Of a stretch of DNA of 64,000 nt, positions 56,507 to 64,000 are shown in pieces. The notes under the pieces are model-generated. The model saw nothing but the letters and a program-made list of their open reading frames with translations, did no database searches and was not told the DNA's origin. Where the stretch lies: NCBI RefSeq assembly GCF_011090185.1, contig NZ_JAAFGS010000007.1, positions 124,001 through 188,000 on the forward strand, written 5' to 3'. Position 1 is the stretch's first letter; each line of letters opens with the position of its first letter. Both the position numbers and the translations under genes were made by a program. This DNA comes from Saccharibacillus alkalitolerans. Lineage in GTDB: Bacteria; Bacillota; Bacilli; Paenibacillales; Paenibacillaceae.

Positions 56507-56545
56507 ATGCAATATATTGCATGACGGAAATTGAACGGATATAAT
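56507..56545 (+). promoter_or_regulatory. Promoter with palindromic operator of the GntR gene
   Basis: TTGCAT (56517-56522), a 17-base spacer and TATAAT (56540-56545). The perfect 16-bp palindrome ATGCAATATATTGCAT (56507-56522) covers the -35 box, as expected for an autorepressing GntR protein. Confidence 0.75.
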
Positions 56546-56590
56546 GAACCAATCCTATCAAGGCCATGTCAGTTATATAAGGAGGGCGTT

Positions 56591-57262
56591 ATGCCGATTC
56601 CAACAGGTTTTACCACGCCGAACCGACTGTCGGCCAAGCAGCGCGCCTTCCAGCAGCTTCAGGAGTGGATTATCGACGGTACGCTTCAACCGGGGGAGAA
56701 GCTGAACGACGGCGAACTCGCCAACGCGCTCGGCGTAAGCCGGACGCCGGTACGCGAAGCGCTGCAGCTGCTGAGCGTCGAAGGGCTGGTCGAGATGAAT
56801 CCGGGCGTGTCCACGCAGGTGACGCAGCTGAACGGCGAAGACATCGCCAAGATTCTGCCGCCGCTGGCCGCGCTGCAGTCGCTGGCCGCCGAGACCGCGC
56901 TGCCGCTCATGACCGCTCGGACGATCGAGTCGCTCCGGCACGTCAACGCCGAATTCGGCGAGGCGCTGGCCAAAGACGATTACCATTACGCGCTGAAGCT
57001 TGACGAAGAGTTTCACGGCATCGTCGTCGAACTGACGGAGAATCCGTATATCGCGAATACGATCTCCACGTTTCAGGCGCATGTCCGAAGGCTGTTTTTC
57101 CACAATTCGATTATTCTGGACGAGGGTTCGGTCGAGGAGCATGAGCTTATCGTCCAGGCTTTCGAGCAGGGGAACCGGGAAGAGTTGAACCGCTTGGTCC
57201 GCCGCAATTGGCTTCGGGCGATCGACGCCTACCAGGCCAAGCGGGAGAATCGTCAGCTTTGA
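56591..57262 (+). CDS. GntR-family (FadR subfamily) regulator
   Basis: 223 residues. The N-terminal winged helix (about 15-75) has DGTLQPGEKLNDGELANALGVSRTPVREALQLL, and the C-terminal all-helical FCD effector domain covers about 85-215 with the usual metal/ligand His positions in DEEFHGIVVE and FFHNSII. It probably senses an amino acid or organic acid. It directly precedes the branched-chain amino-acid carrier gene (72-base gap), which is its likely target. GGAGGG precedes the ATG. Confidence 0.9.
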   Translation: MPIPTGFTTPNRLSAKQRAFQQLQEWIIDGTLQPGEKLNDGELANALGVSRTPVREALQLLSVEGLVEMNPGVSTQVTQLNGEDIAKILPPLAALQSLAAETALPLMTARTIESLRHVNAEFGEALAKDDYHYALKLDEEFHGIVVELTENPYIANTISTFQAHVRRLFFHNSIILDEGSVEEHELIVQAFEQGNREELNRLVRRNWLRAIDAYQAKRENRQL

Positions 57263-57334
57263 CATTCATTATCCGTAGACATCAAATACAAACGCCTTAC
57301 CTTTAAAGGTTTCGCTGCTTGGGGGAGTATCATT

Positions 57335-58738
57335 ATGCAGAAAAAAGTCAATGTATCCTTTATCATCGTGCTCGGCTCCATGCTCTTCGCCCTGTTCTTC
57401 GGAGCGGGCAACCTGATCTTTCCGCCGATGCTCGGCCAGATGGCCGGAGAGCATGTTTGGTCCGCCAACGCGGGCTTCCTGATGACGGGAGTAGGGCTGC
57501 CGCTGCTGGCCGTCGCCGCTTTCGTCTTCTCGGGCGAACGCGATCTGCGCTCTCTGTCGAGCCGCGTGCATCCGCTGTTCGGTCTCGTTTTTGCCGCGGC
57601 GCTGTACCTGGCGATCGGGCCGTTCTTCGCCATGCCCCGTACGGGTACGGTATCGTTCGAGATCGGGGTCAAGCCTCTGCTGCCGGAAGGATCGCATACG
57701 GTCGGCCTGGCCGTCTTCACCGTCGTATTCTTCGCGGCGTCCTGCCTGCTGTCGCTGAATCCTTCGAAGATCATCGATATCGTCGGTAAAGTGCTGACGC
57801 CGCTCATGCTTATCTTCATCGCCGTGCTGATCGCGGCGGCGGCTTTCTATCCGATCGCCGACTTCGCGGCGCCCGACGAGAGCTATGCGGCGCACGCCGT
57901 CTTCAAAGGCTTCCAGGAAGGCTATCTGACGCTGGACGCGCTGGCCGCGGTCATTTTCGGCATCATCGTCGTGAACGCCCTGAAGGACAGCGGCGTGAAG
58001 AAGCGCGGCGAGTTGGTCTCGGCCTGCATCAAAGCGGCCGTGATCGCGGCGGTTCTGCTGGCGATCATCTACACGGCGCTGGCCTATATCGGCGCTTCGA
58101 GCGTCGGCGGGCTGGGCCTCAAGGACAACGGTGCCGCCGTGCTCGCCGCCGTCTCGTCCCATTACTTCGGCGCTTACGGCTCCGTGCTGCTGGCGCTGAT
58201 CGTCACGATGGCCTGCATCACGACGAGCGTCGGCCTGATTACGTCCTGCGCTTCGTTCTTCCACGGACTTTTTCCGAAAATGTCGTATAAAACGATCACC
58301 GTGGCGCTGTCCGTATTCAGCGCGCTCGTCGCGAACATCGGACTGAGCGGTCTCATCAAAGTTTCGGTTCCGGTCCTGATGGTCCTGTATCCGATGGTGA
58401 TCGCGCTGGTCATCCTGACGTTCCTGCATCCGCTGTTCAAAGGCAGAGCTTCGGTCTACCAGGGCACGATGCTGCTGACCTTCCTCGTGAGCCTGTTCGA
58501 CGGATTCAAGGCGGCAGGCATCAAAATCGCGTCGATAGACAATCTGTTCGCCCAGATTTTGCCGCTATACGGCGTGGGCTTGGGCTGGCTGCTGCCGGCG
58601 GTCGTCGGAGGTCTCGGCGGCTTGATCGTCGCGGCGCTTACCGGCGGAAAAGGGAATTCGGCTGCGGGAGAAACGCTGACCGGGCGCTCCGCCCAAGCTT
58701 CTTCCAAAGCGGATCAAGGCACGTCGGCGGGCGACTGA
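57335..58738 (+). CDS. brnQ: Branched-chain amino-acid transport carrier
   Basis: 467 residues with about 12 membrane helices, of the LIVCS family. The opening GSMLFALFFGAGNLIFPPMLGQMAG is diagnostic. It imports leucine, isoleucine and valine with Na+ or H+. The C-terminal tail (about 440-467) is hydrophilic, Ser/Ala-rich. GGGGGAG precedes the ATG. An ACCTTTAAAGGT palindrome at 57299-57310 sits in the gap after the GntR gene. Confidence 0.95.
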   Translation: MQKKVNVSFIIVLGSMLFALFFGAGNLIFPPMLGQMAGEHVWSANAGFLMTGVGLPLLAVAAFVFSGERDLRSLSSRVHPLFGLVFAAALYLAIGPFFAMPRTGTVSFEIGVKPLLPEGSHTVGLAVFTVVFFAASCLLSLNPSKIIDIVGKVLTPLMLIFIAVLIAAAAFYPIADFAAPDESYAAHAVFKGFQEGYLTLDALAAVIFGIIVVNALKDSGVKKRGELVSACIKAAVIAAVLLAIIYTALAYIGASSVGGLGLKDNGAAVLAAVSSHYFGAYGSVLLALIVTMACITTSVGLITSCASFFHGLFPKMSYKTITVALSVFSALVANIGLSGLIKVSVPVLMVLYPMVIALVILTFLHPLFKGRASVYQGTMLLTFLVSLFDGFKAAGIKIASIDNLFAQILPLYGVGLGWLLPAVVGGLGGLIVAALTGGKGNSAAGETLTGRSAQASSKADQGTSAGD

Positions 58739-58806
58739 GGAAGATCGGCCGAAGGTGATCGACCGAGATCAACCGCTCGCGAAAAAAGCAAAACCGCATC
58801 GCGCCC

Positions 58807-58843
58807 AAACCGGGATCGGCCTTCGCCGCATGCCCGGTTTTTT
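58807..58843 (+). terminator. Terminator after brnQ
   Basis: AAACCGGG..GGC-cttc-GCC..CCCGGTTTTTT. Confidence 0.9.
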
Positions 58844-58890
58844 GTTGTGCGCTTATTTCGGTACGGTCGAATTCATTCCCGTTGAGCAAA

Positions 58891-58920
58891 GTTGCACATT
58901 GTGCAACGAAATGATATAGT
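58891..58920 (+). promoter_or_regulatory. TetR operator over the promoter of the MMPL operon
   Basis: TTGCAC (58892-58897), a 17-base spacer and TATAGT (58915-58920). GTTGCACATTGTGCAAC (58891-58907) is a perfect 7-3-7 dyad covering the -35 box, consistent with autorepression by the adjacent TetR protein. Confidence 0.75.
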
Positions 58921-58979
58921 CGGTTTCGGGTGTTTGGATACAGGCTTGAAAAGGAAGCAGGGTGGAGAGGAGAAGGAAC

Positions 58980-59609
58980 ATGGTCAAACAAAGCCTGCGC
59001 GACATGAAAAAAGAAGAAACCTGGCATGTGCTGGCCCGAACCTCGTTCGAACTGGCGCTGGAAAAAGGCTTGGACGGCTTCACGATCGAAGACGTGGTGC
59101 AGCGCGCGCGTTATTCGCGGCGGACGTTCGCCAACCATTTTTCCTGCAAGGAAGAAGCGGTGTCGATGGGGATCTTGTCTTTGAGCGGAGCAAGCGGGGA
59201 TTTGCACCGGGAAGATATCCTGCGGGAAGTCGAATCCGCGCCGCACGAGTCTCCGGTCGAAGCGCTCCGTCAATGGATGAAAATGAAATTCACGGCCAAT
59301 CTGCTGCGGGAGCTGAGGGAATTGGTCGTCCTCTCCAAAGCGTATCCGACGCTGGAGCCGTACGTCCTGAACGTGCTGCACCGGCTTCAGGCCGCGGCCC
59401 AGACCGAATTGGACCGGCTCTGCGGCGGCCGCTGTCCGCAGGGGTATACGCATATTTTGGCGGGCGCGGTGTTCGGAGCCGTCATGTCGATCCTGGACGG
59501 GGACATCGACGTGCAGATTCCGGGGGAAGCTCCGAGAGAAGGCGCGGGTACGATGGCGTTTGACGATTTTTTGGAAATGACGTTCGGGTATTTAAAAAAA
59601 GGATTTTGA
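58980..59609 (+). CDS. TetR-family repressor of the MMPL exporter
   Basis: 209 residues. The TetR helix-turn-helix is FTIEDVVQRARYSRRTFANHFSCKEEAV (about 36-63); the rest is a helical ligand-binding domain. The ATG 58980 follows GGAGAAGGAA; an in-frame GTG at 58962 lacks a suitable site. It ends 41 bases before the exporter gene, so it forms an operon with it and should respond to a lipophilic or toxic exported compound. Confidence 0.92.
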   Translation: MVKQSLRDMKKEETWHVLARTSFELALEKGLDGFTIEDVVQRARYSRRTFANHFSCKEEAVSMGILSLSGASGDLHREDILREVESAPHESPVEALRQWMKMKFTANLLRELRELVVLSKAYPTLEPYVLNVLHRLQAAAQTELDRLCGGRCPQGYTHILAGAVFGAVMSILDGDIDVQIPGEAPREGAGTMAFDDFLEMTFGYLKKGF

Positions 59610-59650
59610 GGTCCGCTTAAGACGGGCCGACTTAAAAGGAGCGAAAAAGG

Positions 59651-62140
59651 GTGTCCAAATTTCTATACAAATTAGGCAAGTCGGCATACAGCAGGCCTTG
59701 GCTGTTCATCGGGGGCTGGGTCGTCGTGCTGGCGATCGTGATCGCGATGCTGAGCGTGAACGGCGTGAGCGTCAGCTCGGAGATGAAGCTTGAAGGCACG
59801 GAGTCGCAAAAAGTGCTCGATCAGCTGGCGGAAGTCCAGCCGGAAGCATCCGGCGGACAGGGCAGCGTCGTATTCGTCGCGCCCGAAGGCGAAAGCCTGA
59901 ATACGCCGGAGAGGCTGGCGGCGATCAAGGAAGCGGTCGACGAAGTGTACGGACTCGACCAGGTGCTGAACGCGCCGGAACTGGCCGCGCAGGCCATGGC
60001 GCAGGCTCAGGCCCAAGCGCAGGCCGCACAAGGTGCGGCAGGCGGCGAAGCCGGAGCCGGCGATGCCGCCGCGGGCGCGGCCGGCCAGGGCGCCGGAGCG
60101 GGGCAGAGCGGAGAAGCCGACGCCCAGCAGGGCGCGGGCATGGCGCAGCAGGAAGGTGCGGGCGCCGCGCAGCAGGGAGCAGACGCGGGCGCGGATGCCG
60201 CGGCTCGGCAGGGCGCAGCCGGCTCGGCCGATCAGCCGCCGTATACGCAGCTGATCGTGGACGGCGCGCCGGTAATCGGCGTGACGATCGCAAACGACGG
60301 CCGCGCGGCGCTGTTCCAGTTCCAATTCACGGTCCAGCAGTCGGCCGTGTCCGACGAGATCAAAGCCTCGGTCGTGGACACGGTCGAATCCGCGGCCAGC
60401 GAGACAGGTCTCGAGGCGCTGCCGAGCGAATCGCTGCTGCCGCTGGACATTCCGATCGGAAGCAACGAGGTATACGGCCTCGTCGTGGCGGCGATCGTGC
60501 TGATCATGACGCTCGGCTCCGTCATCGCGGCCGGACTGCCGTTGGTCGTCGCGCTGTTCGGCGTCGGTATCGGGGTCGGCGGCGCGTACGCCTTCTCGAC
60601 GTATCTGAACATGAGTTCCATCACGCCGGTACTGGCCCTGATGGTGGGCCTTGCGGTCGGTATCGACTACGCGCTGTTCATTATCAACCGTCAGCGCCGC
60701 CTCATTTTCGACCAGGGACTCGGCGCGAAAGAAGCGGCCAGCCGCTCGATCGGCACCGCGGGCAGCGCCGTCTTTTTCGCGGGCCTGACGGTCATCATCG
60801 CCTTGTGCGGCCTGCTGGTCATCGGCATCGGCTTCCTGAGCACGATGGCGCTGGTCGCTTCGGCGACGGTGCTGCTCAATGTACTGATCGCGCTCACGCT
60901 GCTGCCGGCGCTGCTCGGCCTGATCGGCGAGCGCATCTGCTCCCGCAAAGCGCGCGAGAAAAACGCCGCCGTGCAGGCTTCCCGCGCGCAGAAGCAGGCG
61001 AAGGCCCGCTGGATTCACGGCGTGATCAAATTCCGCTGGCCGGTTATTCTGCTGATCGTGGTCATTCTCGGCATCGCCGCGGTTCCGGCCGCGCAGATGA
61101 ACCTGGCGATTCCGTCTGCGGCTTCGGCCGATCTGGATACGGCCAAACGCCAGAGCTACGACGCGATCTCGGAAAGCTTCGGCGAAGGCTTCAACGGCAC
61201 GCTGCTGATCGTCGCGGAATCCGCCAACGGCGAAAATATCACGCCGCAGACGCTCGGCGCGCTGACGCAGGGAATGCAGCTGCTCGATAATGTCTCCGTC
61301 GTCTCGCCGCTCGGCATCAGCGAGAACGGCAAGCTGGCGATGTTCAGCGTCATTCCGAAGACCGGACCGAACGACGAAGCAACGTCGAAGTTGGTCACGA
61401 CGCTGCGCGACGAAAATTTGGCAATCGCCACCGCCACCGGCGTCACGCTTGGCGTGACGGGCGTGACGGCGGTCAACATCGACATGTCGGCGAAGCTCGC
61501 GGAAGTGTTCCCGATCTATGTGGGCATCATCGTCGTCCTGTCGCTTATTATCCTGCTGCTCGTCTTCCGCTCGATCGTCGTGCCGATCAAGGCGACCGTC
61601 GGGTTCCTGCTCAGCATCCTGGCCACGTTCGGCATCACGACCGCCGTGTTCCAATGGGGCTGGGCGCATGACCTGTTCGCGTTCGATACGGCGGGTCCGA
61701 TCCTGAGCTTTATGCCGATCATGGTCACGGGCATCCTGTACGGTCTGGCGATGGACTATCAGGTGTTCCTCGTCTCGTCCATGCGCGAATCCTACGTGCA
61801 CGGGCATCGCGGGACGGAGAGCGTCATCCACGGCTACGGCCAAGCGAGCCGCGTCGTCGTGGCGGCGGCGGTCATCATGGTCGCCGTATTCGCGGGCTTC
61901 ATCTTCACGCACGACATCATGATCAAGCAGATCGGCTTCGCGCTGGCGATCGGCATCCTGATCGACGCGTTCGTCATCCGCATGACGCTCGTTCCGGCCG
62001 TCATGTCGCTGTTCGGCGACAAAGCCTGGGCGCTGCCGAAATGGCTCGACCGCATTCTGCCGAACCTGGACGTGGAAGGCGACAAGCTGCTGGAAGAACT
62101 GAAGGCGCAGGAAGCGGCGGAGGGTGCGAGAGGGCGTTAA
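59651..62140 (+). CDS. MMPL/RND-family exporter
   Basis: 829 residues, a full two-half MMPL protein with about twelve membrane helices. Proton-relay motifs GIDYALFII and GLAMDYQVFLVSSMRE occur in the two halves. The first extracellular loop contains an Ala/Gln/Gly low-complexity stretch (about 114-195) not usual in the family. It exports lipids or drugs using proton motive force. The start is GTG with AAAGGAG upstream; it is preceded by its TetR regulator. Confidence 0.9.
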   Translation: MSKFLYKLGKSAYSRPWLFIGGWVVVLAIVIAMLSVNGVSVSSEMKLEGTESQKVLDQLAEVQPEASGGQGSVVFVAPEGESLNTPERLAAIKEAVDEVYGLDQVLNAPELAAQAMAQAQAQAQAAQGAAGGEAGAGDAAAGAAGQGAGAGQSGEADAQQGAGMAQQEGAGAAQQGADAGADAAARQGAAGSADQPPYTQLIVDGAPVIGVTIANDGRAALFQFQFTVQQSAVSDEIKASVVDTVESAASETGLEALPSESLLPLDIPIGSNEVYGLVVAAIVLIMTLGSVIAAGLPLVVALFGVGIGVGGAYAFSTYLNMSSITPVLALMVGLAVGIDYALFIINRQRRLIFDQGLGAKEAASRSIGTAGSAVFFAGLTVIIALCGLLVIGIGFLSTMALVASATVLLNVLIALTLLPALLGLIGERICSRKAREKNAAVQASRAQKQAKARWIHGVIKFRWPVILLIVVILGIAAVPAAQMNLAIPSAASADLDTAKRQSYDAISESFGEGFNGTLLIVAESANGENITPQTLGALTQGMQLLDNVSVVSPLGISENGKLAMFSVIPKTGPNDEATSKLVTTLRDENLAIATATGVTLGVTGVTAVNIDMSAKLAEVFPIYVGIIVVLSLIILLLVFRSIVVPIKATVGFLLSILATFGITTAVFQWGWAHDLFAFDTAGPILSFMPIMVTGILYGLAMDYQVFLVSSMRESYVHGHRGTESVIHGYGQASRVVVAAAVIMVAVFAGFIFTHDIMIKQIGFALAIGILIDAFVIRMTLVPAVMSLFGDKAWALPKWLDRILPNLDVEGDKLLEELKAQEAAEGARGR

Positions 62141-62148
62141 GAGAGTTG

Positions 62149-62178
62149 AGGACCCGGCCTACAGCCGGGTCCTTTTTT
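62149..62178 (+). terminator. Terminator of the TetR-MMPL operon
   Basis: GGACCCGGC-ctaca-GCCGGGTCCTTTTTT. Confidence 0.93.
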
Positions 62179-62202
62179 GATAGAAAAAAGATTCACTTCC
62201 CG

Positions 62203-62691
62203 TTATTCTTCCGTTGTTAATTGCTCGATCGTAGTCGATTCAAGCAGCTGCTCGCGCTTTTTCCCGCCGCTTGTGTACGTGATTTTGATTCGGCGGTCAG
62301 AGGCGGGCTGCACGTGATTCAGCGAAACTTCCAACACCAACCGGCTTTCGCCTTCGACTTCGAAGCCTTGGATCTCTTCGAGATTGCCCAGATTTTCCCG
62401 TTGATAGACGCCTACCGCTTTTTTCGGGTCGGCCCCGTGAAAAGCATAACGGATTCGATCGCTTTCTACGGTAATCGGGGTCCCGTCTTTTTTGACCAAC
62501 TCCATGGATTCGATCGTTGCCGGATTTTTCCCCATCCATTCAAATGTCGTTACGATGAAATAGTTCTTATCGTTTTCAAACGTCGAGGTGGACATGTTAC
62601 CCAGCTTGAACTCGTTTGCATACTCTCCGCCCGCGCGGGAGCATCCTGCCAGCAGAAAAATCAAGATAACGAAAAGACTTTTTATGTTCAA
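62203..62691 (-). CDS. Uncharacterised lipoprotein
   Basis: 162 residues. A lipoprotein signal (NIKSLFVILIFLLAGCS, Cys17) and a beta-rich domain (about 30-150) with no recognised family. Base composition is more AT-rich than the neighbours, suggesting a recent arrival. The start is TTG with GGAGGA at a suitable distance. Function unknown. Confidence 0.75.
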   Translation of the reverse strand: MNIKSLFVILIFLLAGCSRAGGEYANEFKLGNMSTSTFENDKNYFIVTTFEWMGKNPATIESMELVKKDGTPITVESDRIRYAFHGADPKKAVGVYQRENLGNLEEIQGFEVEGESRLVLEVSLNHVQPASDRRIKITYTSGGKKREQLLESTTIEQLTTEE

Positions 62692-62843
62692 ATCGGCTTC
62701 TTCCTCCTTTGCTGAAATTAAACGTAATGAATGATTTTACAACTTTATGTTGGAAAGATTTGTGGCGCAGATCTAATTCTTTAATAAATGCATTTAAACC
62801 CGTATAAACAAAAAAAGATTTTTTTAAAAGTCACAAGAATGAA

Positions 62844-63029
62844 ATGCAAAGCGAGATGTTCATCGACTTCCGCGACGTCCGAGTCAAGCTTGCTCAAGGA
62901 GGTCTGTTCGTCGTGCCGAAAGGAGTCGAGCATAAGCCGTTTGCCGAGCGCGAGTGCCGGATCGAGAGCATGTGCATTTTCGCGGATGCGCACCGCGCAA
63001 GCTGCGTCTTTGTTTTGCGCGAAGGGTAA
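62844..63029 (+). pseudogene. Remnant of a cupin gene
   Basis: A 61-residue open frame carries FVVPKGVEHKPFAE, the hallmark C-terminal half of small cupins, with MFIDFRDVRVKL before it. Its first half (including the first His-rich motif) is missing, and the sequence after EC diverges from the family. There is no good ribosome binding site. It looks like the leftover of a deleted gene. Confidence 0.6.
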
Positions 63030-63085
63030 AAAGCCGAAGAAAAGCGGGCATTCGAATCTGCCCGATTTGCGAACGGAGGACTAGC

Positions 63086-64000
63086 ATGAACGAATGGTAT
63101 GGGGCGGCAGGATTGATTTTGATCGGGATCGCATTGATTGATTTCGTTTGGAGCACGCTGTGGGTGGAAGGCGGCGCGGGGCCGGTGACCCGGCGTCTGT
63201 CGACCGGCTTATGGAAGGTCTTTCACAAGTTGTTCGGCAGGCGGCCTCAGGCCTTGAGTTTAGCGGGACCGGTCATTCTATCGCTTACGGTATTGACCTG
63301 GGTCGTCATGCTTTGGGTGGGTTGGACGCTCGTTTTCGCTTCGGACCCGTCCGCGCTGTTCAATCCGCAAACGAATACGGAAGCTTCATGGGCGGAGCGG
63401 CTTTACTTTTCCGGCTATGTGCTCTTTACATTGGGTAACGGCAGCCTTGTTCCGAACGGTACACGCTGGGAGATGGCGACCGTGGCCGCGACCGGAACCG
63501 GAATGCTGTCCATCACTCTGGCGGCTACTTACCTGATCTCGGTGCTGAGCGCGACTGCCCAGAAGCGAGCTTTTGCCCAAAACGTATTCGGCATGGGCCG
63601 CAGCGGGGAAGAAATCGTGCTGTCCGCTTGGAACGGAAAGGATTTTCATCAGATTGATCTTCTGCTGCACGATTGCGCTTCCCAATTAAGCATGCTTACG
63701 GCCCAGCATCACGCCTATCCGATTCTCTATTACTACCGCAGCAAAAAAACGGAGCAGTCTGCGGTCGCTGCCGTCGCCGTGCTTGAAGACGCGCTTTCGC
63801 TGCTGCAGTTCGGCATGCGGCCTGCCGATCTCGTCAATACGCTGGTCTTGAAAGAAATGCGCTCCAGTATCGACAGTTACGTCAGTACGCTTCACGTCCG
63901 CCGCTTGCATGAAAAGGCTGAAATGCCCGAGCCGCCGAGTTTGTCCGCCCTCCGGGAGCGCGGCATTCCGGTGCGATCGGAAGCGGATTTCGAAGAAAAG
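63086..64000 (+). CDS. Ion-channel-like membrane protein, 3'-truncated
   Basis: 305 residues are visible and the frame runs off the right edge. Two or three membrane helices flank a pore-loop region reading FTLGNGSLVPNGTRWE where K+ channels have TVGYGD. Hydrophobic segments lie at about 6-25, 65-85 and 135-160, followed by a long cytoplasmic helical region. GGAGGA precedes the ATG. The overall plan is that of two-helix potassium-channel family proteins, but the filter signature is altered, so ion selectivity is uncertain. Confidence 0.75.
   Translation, partial: MNEWYGAAGLILIGIALIDFVWSTLWVEGGAGPVTRRLSTGLWKVFHKLFGRRPQALSLAGPVILSLTVLTWVVMLWVGWTLVFASDPSALFNPQTNTEASWAERLYFSGYVLFTLGNGSLVPNGTRWEMATVAATGTGMLSITLAATYLISVLSATAQKRAFAQNVFGMGRSGEEIVLSAWNGKDFHQIDLLLHDCASQLSMLTAQHHAYPILYYYRSKKTEQSAVAAVAVLEDALSLLQFGMRPADLVNTLVLKEMRSSIDSYVSTLHVRRLHEKAEMPEPPSLSALRERGIPVRSEADFEEK

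Overview
The window looks like chromosomal DNA of a GC-rich member of the Paenibacillaceae (Saccharibacillus or a close Paenibacillus relative). This is inferred from gene content and style: an S-layer-homology protein, an LplB/LplC-type sugar ABC operon with a membrane-bound AraC regulator, a pxpABC (ycsF/kipIA) operon, AAGGAGG-like ribosome binding sites with frequent GTG and TTG starts, and strong rho-independent terminators. No rRNA, tRNA, prophage, insertion sequence or CRISPR array was seen.

Layout. 1-7.4 kb: the end of a cation/proton antiporter, then a cre-controlled AraC-type sensor-regulator followed by two permeases and a lipoprotein binding protein for an oligosaccharide. 7.5-11.6 kb: a 5-oxoprolinase operon (pxpA, a frameshifted NRAMP-like transporter, pxpB, pxpC). 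11.8-15.5 kb: an MHYT-PAS histidine kinase and a soluble chemoreceptor, separated by an 822-bp gap rich in short repeats. 15.6-21.2 kb: a HAD nucleotidase, a membrane-anchored thermonuclease, a divergent HxlR regulator/flavin monooxygenase pair, and ribA-ribD. 21.3-36.4 kb: mixed housekeeping and surface genes (SLH protein, CDF transporter, NudC, aldolase-like enzyme, CPBP protease, mutarotase-like protein, MsrA, TPR protein, GNAT, a ThuA-Gfo/Idh operon with a divergent AraC regulator, and two tandem paralogous secreted propeller-like proteins).

36.5-48.8 kb is the most distinctive part: a large potassium locus. A minus-strand operon runs from a sigma-A-like promoter through a roughly 280-nt leader that can form an H-type pseudoknot, then a KTN-like Rossmann protein, a 35-residue membrane protein overlapping kdpF, kdpF, kdpA, kdpB, kdpC, a protein made of two fused KdpD sensory halves with no kinase, and an unknown gene. 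Divergently, kdpD (full kinase with an eroded N-terminal Walker B region) and kdpE are on the plus strand. The antiporter at the left edge has a TrkA-C domain and the truncated channel at the right edge has an atypical pore motif, so ion transport recurs in the window, although these genes are not linked to kdp.

48.9-64 kb: an Lrp/AsnC regulator, an EEP-family phosphohydrolase, a GNAT protein, a translationally coupled SWIM-protein/SNF2-helicase pair with low-complexity insertions, a GntR-brnQ unit and a TetR-MMPL unit (each with a clear palindromic operator on its promoter), a lipoprotein, a cupin gene remnant and the channel-like gene. All functional calls rest on reading motifs in the translated sequence; no database search was run.
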